NCBI RefSeq assembly: GCF_012489685.1 | Contig: NC_080046.1 | Coordinates: 24,507,038-24,571,037 of the forward strand | Direction of reading: 5' to 3' | DNA: 64,000 bases | From: Lotus japonicus | Lineage: Eukaryota; Streptophyta; Magnoliopsida; Fabales; Fabaceae | Shown here: positions 33,302-45,536 of the stretch, piece after piece | How the letters are laid out: the number at the start of each line of letters is the position of its first letter | Position numbering within the stretch: the first letter of the stretch is position 1 | Position numbers and translations under genes: made by a program | Notes under the pieces: model-generated | Told to the model about the DNA's origin: nothing | Seen by the model: only the letters and a program-made list of their open reading frames with translations | The model's database searches: none

Positions 33302-34512
33302 CCACGTTGCATCGCCGGTGTCCTTGTTCCAAATAACCTTCACTAACTCGATCTCTTTACCCCTCAACTGCTTTACCCTTGTGTCACCAATGCTGATTGG
33401 CGGTGTCTCGAAAGACAAGTTATCCTTCAACTCAATGTCATCCAGCTCGATGACGTGCGTCGGATCAGCAATATACTTCCGCAGTTGTGACACATGGAAT
33501 ACATCGTGAACGTTTGATAGAAAAGGCGGTAATGCGATCTGATAAGCTACCGGTCCTACACGACGAGTAATCTGATAAGGTCCAATGAACTTTGGCGTCA
33601 GCTTTCTTGACTTGATTGCTCGACCAACTCCTGTAGTCTGGGTAACTCGCAGAAACACATGATCTCCTTCTTCGAATTCCAGGGTTCTGCGCCTTTGATC
33701 TGCATAGCTCTTCTGTCTACTCTGAGAAGCCTTCATCTTCTCCCTGATCTGTTTAATCTTCTCAGTTGTCTGTTGCAGAAGTTCCGGTCCTACTAACAAA
33801 TTCTCTCCATCTTGATACCAACATAAAGGTGTTCTACACTTGCGGCCATACAATGCCTCATACGGTGCCATGCCTATAGTCGTATGAAAACTGTTGTTGT
33901 ATGTGAACTCAATCAGTGGCATTAGGGTATCCCAACTGCCCTTGTTGCCTAACACGCAAGCTCGTAGCAAATCCTCCAATGATTGGATAGTTCTCTCTCA
34001 GTTTGCCCATCAGTCTGTGGATGATAAGCAGAACTTAATCTCAGCCTCGTTCCCAAAGCATTATGAATAGCTCCCCACAAATGTGAAGTAAACTTCGGGT
34101 CTCTATCGGAAACGATACTTATTGGCACTCCATGAAGTCGCACAATCTCAGCTATATATATCTCTGATAGCTTCTCCACGTTGTACGTGGTCCTCACAGG
34201 TATGAAATGAGCCGACTTAGTCAATCGATCCACGACTACCCAAATCGAATCATATCCTTTTTGAGTTCTTGGCAACGCCACGACAAAATCCATCGATATG
34301 CTATCCCATTTCCATTGAGGTACATCCAAGCTCTGTAGCATACCTGAAGATTTCTGATGTTCCACCTTCGCCTTCTGACAGATTAAACATGCAGCTACAT
34401 ATCCTGCCACTTGTCTCTTCATCCCTGGCCACCAAAAATTCACCTTCAAGTCCTGATACATCTTTTTCCTTCCAGGGTGAATGCTCAACTTGCTTTTGTG
34501 ACCTCCACTCAT
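33302..34512 (-). pseudogene. int: E1 integrase-chromodomain, frameshifted and cut by E2
   Basis: Minus-strand copy of the E2 integrase with the same extra GA (about 33990-34000, read in reverse). Core motifs run from 34512 leftwards. The coding sequence is cut at ACGTGGGAGCT, where E2 is inserted; the last codons (EKIKEQYPELF) lie beyond E2 at 21498-21588. The insertion separates the chromodomain's last ~15 residues from the rest. Confidence 0.92.
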
Positions 34513-35854
34513 GATTCAAAACTTAACTCGATCGCTCTATAACTCATAGACGAACTATTCCCTTGGAATCTACTAGTCCATTAACGTCGATTCCAACTTC
34601 GTAACTATCCTCATTCGCACCATGAAATCAATCTTCTACTTAGTCATCATTCAAATTAAAACTCGACTCAAGTCTTGATACCTTGTGCATCGCTAGACCC
34701 AATCCCTTTTAACATCCGTTCATCAACAACTTATAAGCTAATCATCATATCAATATCTTACAATCCATCATTGTCATCTCCCCTTTTTCGAGACTTCCCT
34801 TACCCGAACCATAAAACCAACCTTCACTTATTCACAACCCACTTTACAATTACCTAAAATCCTTAACACTTCCCCCAAATCCGAACTTATTCCCTAGAAG
34901 ATCAAATCATAACTGTACCTCGGGAAACTTAACTAGTCATTTTATCATCCGATCCCTCAACATTCTGAGGTTTAACTACAATCGTTAATGCTAACACCAC
35001 TAAATATCTTATTCGTACATGATTTTCACCTCCCAAGGTCAATCTTAACCCTAAGACCCTCATTCAACTTAGTGAAAATCACTTGCTAACCCCAGCATGC
35101 AACATCGGACTTCATAACAAAGTCCCATTCACTCTTAGACTCTAAGAAATTTGTCCACATATAACAACCTCAAGTATTCATCTTAATACTAACTCTTTAT
35201 TTCTGTAACTAGATCGTCCTCCAATCAATCCGATACTTAGTCTCTCGTTTCAAGACCTGACAAACTTTGAGTCCTAAACACTTAAGGCAAGAATTATAGA
35301 CTTAAACCTAAACTTTCACCAAGTTTGGACCTCAAATGTCCTTTAATTCTTCAATACTTCTTAAATGAATATCCTTTTCTTAAAACTATAACTCCTTCGC
35401 AAGCAAACAAATACTTCACACGAACTTTACCTCCCAAGTCAACTAATCCTCGATCCAATCAAATCAACCTTACCAATCCATCTATCAAAGTCCATTGCCA
35501 GTTCTGATTCCGAATATCACCCCCTCAATATTAAGTTGATCAGGCCTAATACATCGAAGGTGAAGATTTAGAAAAACCCACTGGAACAGTCAATGAGTTC
35601 CTATCATCCAGTAGTCACAATTACCCTGATATTAAATCCTCAATGATGCCGCTACGGAACTACACACTCTCGACACCATACGTATACTATCCATACGGAA
35701 TCTCTCGGAGATTCATTCTTCAACTTCTAGCTCCTTTGTTAAACGCATCGGTGCAAGACTACTTTCTAGGCTTAACGTGTTATTCTAAACCTCGTGTAAC
35801 TTCTATAGTTTAAACACGAGCAACGGTCAAATAAAGTATTATTAGGCGTAATAA
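34513..35854 (-). other. E1 non-coding filler
   Basis: Reverse-complement counterpart of 26825-28160, with no RT or RNase H motif. Confidence 0.85.
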
Positions 35855-37051
35855 CTATAAAGTCAAAGCTTGACAGTAAAGGCAAGTTAGGTGTGTTGCA
35901 CGTTCTACGAGAGTAATAAAGCATGTTATCCTAGAATGAGAAGGAATAGTTAGAAGGTTACCATCGTTCGTGTGCTCTCCTCTGACTAGTCTACCAGCTC
36001 CCTCGCCGCACGAGACATAGACTCCTCCCCGTGCAGCAGGATGTCTTCCTCTCACCGTAGGCACAGATGGCTCAACCCTGGTTACATTGCAATCCTTGGC
36101 TTGATGCCCCGGACGGTTGCAATTGAAACATAGAGGTCCCCCGTCTGGACACTTGTTAGAGTAGTGCCCCACCTTCTTGCACCTGTAACACGTTACTCCT
36201 TGGCCCGAAGTCTTGTTTCCTGTTCCTCCGGTAGCATTTATGGGCTTATACTGCCCCGAGGTAAAACCTTCCCTCAAAGGGCGTTGATACGGCTTCTTCT
36301 GTTGGAATTTACCTCTTCCTTTATAGTTCTGAGGACCTGACCTTACTGGTCCTCCAGTTCCAGCACGATTCAACCTCTTGTTCTTCATTAACTCCACTTC
36401 TGTGGCTTTCTCAACCAAGGACTGGAAGCGCATGATTCCCAACGGTTTCACTGAGTCCTCAATGTCAGGCCTCAGCCCATTCACAAAGCGTTTGCACATG
36501 TAGGGTTCATCAACCCCATTGCGGAAGAATCGAAAGTGTTTGGCCAACGATTCCAGCTTAGCAGCATATTCCGGAATGGACATGCTACCCTGACGAAGAG
36601 TCAGAAACTGTGCCTCACGCTCGTCACGAGCACTATCTGGAAAATACTTCTCCAGAAAAGCAGCACGAAATGAAGCCCAGTTCACTTCCACATTATTTGC
36701 TTCCATCATTCCTCTGGTACCCCTCCACCAGTACTCAGCATCGCCCCGCAGCAGATAAGTTGCCAGGCCCACCTTGGCCCCTTCACTAGTCTGTAGTACT
36801 TCGAAAATCTTCTCAATCTCTTGGATCCATAGATCCGCATTGTCCGGGTCAGTCCCACCTGTGAACTTGGGTGGATCCTGCCTTCTAAAATCATTCAATC
36901 CCCTATTCTGGTCCAGGGCTACCTCCCTCTCACGCTTATGTCGCTCACGTTCAGCTTTGTCAGCACGCAACTGAGCGTTCTCCGCAGTTTGATTTGTCAT
37001 TGCCTGGGCCATAGCAGTCATTGCCCCAGCGAGTTGGTTCATGTTCTCCAT
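35855..37051 (-). CDS. gag: E1 Gag polyprotein (open)
   Basis: 398 codons, start MENMNQLAGAM at 37051. It is identical to the E2 Gag in every residue except codon 102, which is Arg (YLLRGDAEYWW), the likely ancestral state since a polar residue is usual at this position. Same two CCHC knuckles and the same degenerate protease start. An open gag in both copies, next to a fixed integrase frameshift, suggests Gag may still be under selection or that the copies are simply very young. Confidence 0.9.
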   Translation of the reverse strand: MENMNQLAGAMTAMAQAMTNQTAENAQLRADKAERERHKREREVALDQNRGLNDFRRQDPPKFTGGTDPDNADLWIQEIEKIFEVLQTSEGAKVGLATYLLRGDAEYWWRGTRGMMEANNVEVNWASFRAAFLEKYFPDSARDEREAQFLTLRQGSMSIPEYAAKLESLAKHFRFFRNGVDEPYMCKRFVNGLRPDIEDSVKPLGIMRFQSLVEKATEVELMKNKRLNRAGTGGPVRSGPQNYKGRGKFQQKKPYQRPLREGFTSGQYKPINATGGTGNKTSGQGVTCYRCKKVGHYSNKCPDGGPLCFNCNRPGHQAKDCNVTRVEPSVPTVRGRHPAARGGVYVSCGEGAGRLVRGEHTNDGNLLTIPSHSRITCFITLVERATHLTCLYCQALTL

Positions 37052-37248
37052 GTTCTGTTTAGTTAAACAAACAGTTAGTACTAACCATAAGATAGCATCT
37101 AGCATAACTATACAATATGATTAAGTACTAACTTCAATCAATTCTAAGCGAAAAATCGCTTGGCAGACAATCAATTTTTACTCTTTGCAGAGTCACACAA
37201 CCTAGCACAGAAGACCTATTTCCCACGGCTCCCAAAAGACTCGACTAA

Positions 37249-37260
37249 GCTCTGATACCA
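37249..37260 (-). other. E1 primer-binding site (tRNA-Met type)
   Basis: GCTCTGATACCA on the plus strand, i.e. TGGTATCAGAGC on the minus strand, three bases from the E1 5' LTR. Confidence 0.93.
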
Positions 37261-37263
37261 CAA

Positions 37264-40200
37264 TGTAACACCCCGATTTCGGTGGCGTCACTTTAGTAAC
37301 TCAAAATAAAATAAAGCGGAAAAAGCAGGTATTTTTTTTTTGTTTTGTTTAAATAAAAAGACTTGTCGAAATAAAGACTCAACCCAATCGCGATTAACAG
37401 CGATTAATATACAATACAAGCACAGCCCTCGCTGCAACTAAACATCGTCACGAGTGACCTCCAGTGACGGAAAGGTAGTGCCCGTGGCCAAATATGTACA
37501 AACTAAAACAAAGGTTAAGTATTCTGAGTACAGTCCTCCAACGAAAGTAAGTCGGCCCAAAACGGCCTCAAAAGACTTCCTACGTCCGACAAACTCCCTG
37601 TGATCCTCATGGAAGGGAATCACACAAAAAGCTAATAGTCGGGAACCTACCCTGCCCCAAAATACAACTGATGAATCAGAGCTATGACCATGACAACCAA
37701 AATCAGTAACTCTAACCACCCATATCCTACACCACTATCTTCGACCCTCATCTGATCTTCCATGAAGTCCGGGTCCACGTCGAAGGCTCAGTAGTAGTCA
37801 TTTCGCTCCGGGTCCTCCCCGAACGACGAACCTTCTTGAATCATCTGTTGAACGTCTGGCAGCAGGCCGACCGCCCAAACACAAACATACAAACAAAGCC
37901 ACGGCGCTAGGGTCAACTCACGGAATATAGTAGATAATACAAACAGCATGTGAAGAATAAGGGGGTATGTATATATATATGTTGTATATATATATTTATA
38001 TGTTCTGTATTGCCTACCCTAAGGTATATACTTAGCATGTTATCAAGGCTCTAATAACAATTCAATGAATAATATCTCAACAATACAATAAGCATTATCT
38101 CAACAATTCCATATTGGGTGCATGTATGCATGCAATGTCAATTCAAACGTTGATCCCAAAAATAGGCATGTCAAGTCGATCCAACCCATTGGGTCGAACA
38201 CAAGGACTCGCACACGCAGTAAATGACAACGCCAAGTCGGTTCTCTCATTAGAGTCGAACATACGGACGTTGCGCGCGTCTAATGACTATCGCCGAATCG
38301 ATCCAATCCCTCGGATTGAATATAAGGATCCGCGCGTGTCGAAAGATTATCGCTGAATCGGTCCAATCCCTCGGATTGAACTCACGGACTCACGCGAGTT
38401 TATATGGCGATGGCTGAATCGATCCAATCCATCGGATTGAATATAAGGATTCACGCGTGCCCGAGTGACTACCGCCGAATCGATCCAATCCCTCGGATTG
38501 AATATAAGGATTCACGCGTGTCAAACGATTATTGCCGAATCGGTCCAACCCGTCGGGTTGAACATAAGGATTCGCGCCCGTTAAGCCGAAGATAATGTCG
38601 ATTATGCGACAAAATGAATTAATCAAAAGAAGAAAGAATGAACTTGGAACTCATAGTTCCCGGCTAAACTTTAGATAGCCAAACAATAAACTGCTCATCG
38701 AGCGAAGAGTACCGAAGTACTTGGAAACTTATAATTTCCGGCTAAACTTTAGATAGTCAAACAATAAACTGCTCATCGAGCAAAAGAGTATCAACATACT
38801 CGGAAACTTGTAAGTTTCTTCTAAACTTGGACTCGGCGACCCTTCTCATCTTTCAAACTAATATTCAAGCTCCAAGCTCTTATCTAAGGTTGTTACCATT
38901 ATTCAATGGTTTTAGAGATTGATTAATGTCTTATGAGTTTTCCTTGAGAAAATAGGTTTCTTTTAATCTTATAATACTTCCTATAAGTTTCAGGGATCCC
39001 ATAATCCCAAACAATTCCTTGAGAAGGTCTCGATCCATTAAAACATAACAAGGTCCGAACTCCGTTCGTCCTTTCGAACTCTCTCAAAAATCTCATAAAA
39101 TTCGGCATGACTTGCCCGTTATCCTCACTCATCAGTATCACAGATATAAGTGGAATAGCATAACTAAACCAGCGCAATCAATAAGCATAAACAGCATATT
39201 CCAACACATCCTAGATTAACCAGCAAACGGCCGAAGCCTCTCAGAAAACATTTTTCCATAAAGCGATAAACAATATCCAAGCAATATTCAATATCAACAC
39301 AATAACCCAGTCGAATTGATCGACGCCTACAAGGAGATAGCTAGTAAGTAAGTTGCCCTAACCTCGAGTTGTTCTAGTCTCGCGGTGCAGGTCTCGCTCA
39401 CAAGCTTGTTCAGTCAAGCCCAAGGTTTCCACAAACGAACCTTAGAGCAAACAAAGCAGAAATCAATCAAATTAAGTCGACATAATCGAAACAATACTAA
39501 CTAGAGTTAGACAAAGCTCAAGAAACTTCAGAGTACAACACTTAGGCACGAATGAAAGGGCTTTCCCCGAATGGATGAGTTTTGACTCGATTCAAGTTTT
39601 GTGCAAAAACACTTTATTCGCTAAAACGTGCATAACTCGAGCTACAGAACTCGGAATGACACGAAACCGGCGCCAAAATTTCGACAATTGAAAGAGCTAC
39701 GCAATGGCTCAGGTCATAGAGACCCAAAAATTATTTTTGGACACGGTACCCAAGCAAATAGGTTTCGGCCACTATGGAAAATAGGGTTTTCGAACTTTTT
39801 CTTCGATCTAAATCAATTCCTAGGTATTCTTAGGCGATATCTAGGCCAGGGAAACTCTCAGAAAAATTATCGGGTTAAAACTGTCGCAGGGGTATTTTGG
39901 TCAATATTTTTAGCTCAGAATTTCAAAACTGAATTTTTGAAAAACAAATTGGATGGGGACGTCCACAACGACGTTTATGACGACAAATCCTACTAGCACT
40001 AAGCCAAGTCGATAGATTAGAGCGTAAAGGTTGCGACTTTGCCGAAAAATGGGTATTTAGGGTAGAAATTGATTCCGGCGGCATTTCGTCGACATTTGAC
40101 AAAATCTAATCCGCAGAACACGCTCAGGAGCATGCAGGGAAGAAGTTTAGACGCTGAAATCAACTGATTTGAACAGTTTTTCAAAAACCTCAAAATTTTG

Positions 40201-41089
40201 AACTCAGAAAGTCGCAGGAGAAATGGACAGAAACGACGATTCGAAGGAGAGTATAGATTACCTACCTCGAGGTCTTCGATTAGTGACGATCGGTGAAGCA
40301 AACGGGCAAGAAACGGAAAAACTCTTCTTCTCCTCCTTCCTCCTTGAAAGCCACGGCCAAAATGGGTGCAGGTGATGGTTTTTTTTTGTTTTTTCTATTT
40401 TTCAAAGTATATATAGGAAATGGAAAACGCGGGAAAATGATTATTTCGCGATTCCGATTTTTCCTGTGCATTCCTCTGTAAATTCTAAGATAGGTTCTGG
40501 CGACAGAATTCCAGAACTCAAAATAGGATTCTTGGAATTAAACCAGAAGATCCAAGATCGGCATAAGTCGGTGTAAGTCGGTTTATCCCGAAAAACTACT
40601 TTTTGCAGTGATCGTCGGATGAGAAAACTTCCTTCTGAAGAAAGATCAGAATTGACGAGAGAAATAGGAGAACGCGGGTGGAATCTTCTTTTGCAGCTCC
40701 GAATAGAAAAAGTCTTCATCGTCTGTCGATCTTAGGTTTTCTCGAACTATCAGGGATTCCGTTTCGGCAAACTTCCGAGAATTGGAATTTGACGTTCGTA
40801 CTTTCCAGGATTTCGCATCGAAATGGTTGTTTAAGGACGGAAAAGAGAAGTTCTAACATTTCTCTGAGGATTTTTGGAATTAGTTTCCATCGTGTCCTAA
40901 AACGTAAATTAACTATTCACTAATACCTTTGACCTAGGATTAAGCGTATGTTAGTCGTGCTATAACTCTTTCGGTTTTTCGATACATTCTTGGACTTTTC
41001 CTGAACCTCTTTCCTTCCCAAATTTATCTTAATCAAATAACTTTTTTATTTTATTCACTTATCCAAAGCGTTAAAACTTGGGCCTTACA
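37264..41089 (-). repeat. E1 5' LTR
   Basis: 3,826 bp. It holds the presumed promoter that drives E1 transcription leftwards, antisense through E2. TATA-like TATATATA at about 40408-40415 read in reverse; hairpin array at about 38165-38585. Confidence 0.95.
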
Positions 41090-41094
41090 ATGCT

Positions 41095-41320
41095 TAAAGT
41101 GGTCGAGAAGTTACTATAGAATAATATCTAAACTTCGGTTGAGATGGCCACTCAAATAGATTACCCTAGTTATGATTATCCATGGGGTTCACATGTTTGT
41201 GCTCCTTATTATGAATATCCACATGATTGAGGGTATTTATAATAATAACAATCAACAATTACTTAACCATTAATTTTAGCTCAAATTAATCAAACTTATT
41301 CTCCAACTTGAGTTTTTGAT
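41095..41320. repeat. Continuation of the 'TAACCCTAG' block after E1
   Basis: Resumes the repeat interrupted at 17670: shared TTACCCTAGTTATGATTAT and CATGGGGTTCACA words. The first bases after E1 repeat ATGCT, the TSD. Confidence 0.7.
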
Positions 41321-42290
41321 TAATTTTGGAAACTGTGAATTAAAGTCTCAAAAGTATGCTTTTCATGTTGAAAAATGCCTAAAAGAAGCTTAGAATTGAA
41401 ATCAGAAGGAAAAAGAACCAAGAAAACAAATTCTGGAAAAATCTGGAAATTAATGGTTAAGTAATTCTTGTTTTCCAGATTTGGCTCGCCGGAGAAGATG
41501 AAGGTGTGGCGGCGGCTGCGGCAGAGTTCCTCGTCGGAGATGAACAGATCACGAAGGCTGATGCGTATTTCTTCCATGGAAACAACGGTGGTGGAATTAT
41601 CGCAATCGGAGGTCAGACGATGGAGAAAAACACGTTTTAAGGTCGTGATTCTCGTCAGAAAACTAATGCTCGTGGTGGCTCTCATGAACACGATGAAAAG
41701 GTTGAAGATTGAGCCCAGAAACCGTCCAAACGACAAAAAATACTGAAATCTGTTGCTATCACACCCATGTTGAGACAAAGTAGAAGAAAAAGCAAGCCTT
41801 TGTCAAGAAGTTCCAATTACCAGCGTTTCAAGGAATTACTGGAAGACATGGTTGAACAAACTATAAGAAGTAATATTCAACGTTTATTTTGTACGATATC
41901 AATTTTCGGTGTTTATAATTAAACTTCTCTTTCTGTTGATGGTTCGAAACCCATATTTTTTATCTCCATAAAAATCCTTTTTTTTTTCTCTTTCTCAAAT
42001 CAGGTTAATGAATTTGGATTTTTTGGAAGATAAATCTCAGATCTGGTTCAACTTTGGTTCAATAAACCTCAGATCCAGTTAATGAAAAGCTTAGAGGTTG
42101 AGATTCTAGATTGAGGAATGTGAATTATGAACTGTGATTGTGAAATTAGTTTAAATTCTGGAATTTTTTTGATGAAGATTGGGGAGAGACCGAGGAGAAG
42201 ATTAATGAGGTAGATGATGATGATTATGAAGATGGTGATGAAGATGATAGGACGATAAATCCCCAAATAGCCTTTCTTTTCTCCAATTTT
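41321..42290. other. Unassigned region with an unrecognised ORF
   Basis: Open frames on both strands at 41320-41778 (minus, 152 codons) and 41468-41746 (plus) overlap each other. Neither protein is recognisable. The GC-richer patch at 41480-41640 could be an exon of an unknown gene. No start or splice context is convincing. Confidence 0.3.
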
Positions 42291-43169
42291 ATTTGGCAGA
42301 ATCTAGTCCAATTCCATTTGAATCATGTGGTTGGCCAATTCATGCCAAGGAGATGAGAGATGAGGAGGCGAAGCTTTTAACTTTCCATTTGTACCCTTTT
42401 GTCTTATATGAATTTGCACTCCTTATTACTGTTATTTGTGATAAAAATACGCAAAGAAGTCAATTTTAATTGCCACGTACAACTTCATCTTAATAATTTA
42501 ATGTTAATTTTAAAATAAAAAAATACAAAACAGTGTGTAATGTGTTTATATAAATATATATATATATTATATTTATTTACAAATTTATTTCATATATATG
42601 TTTATAATGAAGTCGTAATATTATATATTTTGGGTAAAGATGTCATTGTGCACAAAAAGTAACTTTCTCTCTTCTCTATCTCTCTTCTATTTTTATCATA
42701 CCAAACAACCTCTAAATCTACTATAATTCTCACATATTTCTCTCTATTGAAACTCTCTCTTCTCTATCTCTCTTTTCCCTACCAAACAGAGCATTATGAA
42801 GGGAACTCTGAAAGGAGGAGAAAGATTAAAATAAGCCAAAAAAAAGAGCTGACACGTAAAATTAATTGACTAAAATCAGTGTTTCAATCTAAAAAAATCA
42901 AAAATTGAGCGGGAAAATTAAAATTTTGAGCGCCAAAATTTAAAATCAGGTTATTTCATTTCATTGATGTTAATTTTTAGATGAATTCTATCATACCCTC
43001 ATTATATGGTACATGACTGACGCGATTTGATATGTACCAATAGAAAACTGACATCTGACATTGTATTTGAATTTTTGTTTCATTTTAAAACAAATATGGG
43101 AAAAAGAAGAGACACCCACTTAAATGTCATTGGTCAACGTCACGTCTCGTATCATACCCCAACTAAGTG
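42291..43169. other. AT-rich intergenic DNA with a dispersed repeat
   Basis: Contains (TA)-rich DNA at 42545-42600, two CTCTCTTCTCTATCTCTCTT-type patches around 42665-42780, and 42815-42975, which matches 14851-15010. No gene seen. Confidence 0.5.
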
Positions 43170-43690
43170 TTGTGGTTCTGCGTGTAAATTAATCTCTATT
43201 TAATTATTAGTGGAATAAAATCAGTTATTTTACTTGAATGATTAAATGTATATGCACTGACAGTGTAAACTTTGTTTACACTTTACACATACATCCAATT
43301 AAACTTTAAATTGTATGAACACGTCGAGTTGGCTAATCTTTGTAACTTATCAACCTTGGAAGCTTTATTAGGTTGTTTCGACAAGTTGATCTTAACCGAA
43401 ATATATAATCTTAAGAACTTAAAAGTCTTATATGCCTAGTTATGTTGTTTTGACATATCAATAATCTTGCTTAAACTAGCTAATATTAGGAACTTAAGAT
43501 CGAGATTAGCTAACGATGTGTTGATTCAACATGGTCGACTTTCTGACAAGTAACTCTTGACCTTTTTATATAAATATAATCTAACAGCAATTTTATTTTG
43601 ACCATCCATCATGACAATTTTGATCCTCCATGAGTTTCATCCTGACCATCAATCGGGTTCATCCCACTCTTCTATCAGGATCATATTGAC
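43170..43690. repeat. ~500-bp dispersed repeat, copy next to the TauE 3' end
   Basis: Direct copy of about 63190-63670. Shared landmarks are ATTAATCTCTATTTAATTAT, CACATACATCCAATTAAAC, GTTGGCTAATCTTTGTAAC and ACATGGTCGACTTTCTGACA. It has an internal imperfect duplication (CTAATCTT..AACTT..AAGC/TTTAT) and short GATCATCCA-type repeats at its right end. The 15175-15235 stretch matches its start. Confidence 0.8.
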
Positions 43691-43780
43691 CACCCATCAT
43701 GCAGACAAAACACACCTAAGAACTAGTTGGAATAACTAGTGGGAATAACTACTCTCTCTAGTCATACAGACAAAACACAC

Positions 43781-44061
43781 CTAAGAATGATCGCAGAGGT
43801 TTTCAAACCCCATATACTCATGGTTCTCCATCTTCTCAATCATGTTCTCTATTCCCACCCCACCTGTGATACAATAAAAGAAGAATAAATAAACGTCATT
43901 AAAAGAAATGAAAAATGTTGAAAAAGAAAGCTCAATAAAAATCACAGAATTTACCTAAGCTGTTTGCGCTTATGAAAATAGTCAATGCAAGTAAGAAGAT
44001 GATAATGGATGCTCGGCCAAGGATTGCAATTATCTTTCTCAGCACATGTTGGTGATAGAAC
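43781..44061 (-). pseudogene. TauE/SafE transporter gene, last two exons
   Basis: The 3' end of a sulfite-exporter TauE/SafE-family membrane protein gene. Exon 44061-43955 reads HVLRKIIAILGRASIIIFLL (a membrane helix) and ends at SANSLG with a GT donor. Exon 43863-43781 reads GGVGIENMI ... YMGFENLC and ends with TAG at 43783-43781, matching the usual family C-terminus. Phases join. The 5' exons are 18 kb away at 61913-63095, beyond E4/E3. Confidence 0.85.
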
Positions 44062-44155
44062 CTAGAAAATGTAGAAGTATTATTGATGAAGAACCCTAAT
44101 CCCAAATTGGGAATTACGGGAAAGATACATGAGAAAGATGCCAAACACCCTCTCC

Positions 44156-44464
44156 CAAAACAACTAGTTCCAATCCCAACAAATGAGAAATTAGCTATCC
44201 ATTTCCATGGATAGCTTTACAATCATAAAAGAGAAGAAGAACGATGAAAAACCGAATACGTGACGGTTCCACGGCGATGAAATCGGCTCCAAAGCCTTCT
44301 CCCAAGTCTCCTATACCTCCCTTGATGCTCTCCTTCGAGTTCTATCTTTCCCAAAGTTGTGGGTTTCAGTTCTGGTCCCAGAAGTTCTCCTCTGTTATGA
44401 TTTAAATTTTCCTTTTAAATTGCAAATCTGGCACGACCGCTCAGCCCCTTTTCTGGCCGCTCAG
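44156..44464 (-). repeat. E4 3' LTR, distal remnant left of E3
   Basis: Matches 60856-61164 (starts AAAACAACTAGTTCC). Left of 44156 the similarity stops abruptly and TauE intron sequence begins, so the LTR is truncated here. It continues at 56086 after E3. Confidence 0.9.
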
Positions 44465-45137
44465 TGTAAGGCCCAAGTTTTAACGCTTTGGATAAGTGAA
44501 TAAAATAAATAAGTTATTTGATTAAGATAAATTTGGGAAGGAAAGAGGTTCAGGAAAAGTCCAAGAATGTATCGAAAAACCGAAAGAGTTATAGCACGAC
44601 TAACATACGCTTAATCCTAGGTCAAAGGTATTAGTGAATAGTTAATTTACGCTTTAGGACACGATGGAAACTAATTCCAAAAATCCTCAGAGAAATGTTA
44701 GAACTTCTCTTTTCCGTCCTTAAACAATCATTTCGATGCGAAATTCTGGAAAGTACGAACGTCAAATTCCAATTCTCGGAAGTTTGCCGAAACGGAATCC
44801 CTGATAGTTCGAGAAACCTAAGATCGACAGACGATGAAGACTTTTTCTATTCGGAGCTGCAAATGAAGATTCCACCCGCGTTCTCCTACTTCTCTCATCA
44901 TTCCTAATCTTTCTTCAGAAGGAAGTTTTCTCATCCGACGATCACTGCAAAAAGTAGTTTTTCGGGATAAACCGACTTACACCGACTTATGCCGATTTTG
45001 GATCTTTTGGTTTAATTCCAAGAATCCTGTTTTGAGTTCTGGAATTCTGTCGCCAGAACCTATCTTAGAATGCGCAGAGGAACGCGCAGGAAAAATCGGA
45101 ATCGCAAAAAAATCATTTTTTCCGTTTTTTCCAAAAC

Positions 45138-45146
45138 CTATAAATA
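45138..45146 (+). promoter_or_regulatory. TATA box in E3 5' LTR
   Basis: CTATAAATA, close to the plant TATA consensus, 106 bp before the leader ORF. The same motif is in the 3' LTR at 53094-53102. Confidence 0.65.
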
Positions 45147-45251
45147 GCTTGAAAAATTAGATTTTTTGCAAAAAACCCATTTTCCCCACCCCCAAAACCG
45201 CGAGTTCCTAGAGAGAGAGAGAGATCCAGATCTTCGTCGTTTCTTGCCCGT

Positions 45252-45536
45252 TTGCTTCACCGATCGTCACTAATCGAAGACCTCGAGGTAGGTAATCTAT
45301 ACTCTCCTTCGAATCGTCGTTTCTGTCCATTTCTCCTGCGACTTTCTGAGTTCAAAATTTTGAGGTTTTTGAAAAACTGTTCAAATCAGCTGATTTCAGC
45401 GTCTAAACTTCTTCCCTGCATGCTCCTGAGCGTGTTCTGCGGATTAGATTTTGTCAAATGTCGACGAAATGCCGCCGGGATCAATTTCTACCCTAAATAC
45501 CCATTTTTCGGCAAAGTCGCAACCTTTACGCTCTAA
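45252..45536 (+). other. 94-codon leader ORF (E3 5' LTR)
   Basis: Same 94-residue translation as the E2 leader ORF, also in the E3 3' LTR (53208-53492). The conserved block starts at TTCTTGCCCG (about 45241) and runs past the stop to about 45610, where E2/E3 similarity falls. AGGTAGGT (donor-like) is at 45286-45293. Confidence 0.3.

Larger units (their letters stand above)
17671..41089 (-). mobile_element. E1: non-autonomous chromovirus LTR element, split by E2
   Basis: A Ty3/gypsy chromovirus (Tekay/Del-like) element on the minus strand. Its parts are 41089-33297 and 21588-17671, about 11.7 kb once E2 is removed. LTRs are at 37264-41089 (its 5' LTR) and 17671-21497 (its 3' LTR), with TG...CA termini (TGTAAGGCCC / GTGTTACA in element sense). 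TSD ATGCT lies on both sides. The PBS matches initiator tRNA-Met. Internal order: gag, non-coding filler, integrase with chromodomain, PPT. Reverse transcriptase and RNase H are missing. E2 is inserted between AGCTC repeats near the end of the integrase coding sequence. The LTR ORFs translate identically in both LTRs and coordinate offsets agree except for one base in a T run near 20784-20795, so insertion was recent. Confidence 0.96.

Noticed and set aside
17671..41089. Assembly artefact producing an inverted duplication
   Set aside because: E1 and E2 have different 5-bp TSDs, a gag codon difference and element-specific run lengths, all expected from two real insertions. Long-read confirmation would still be useful.
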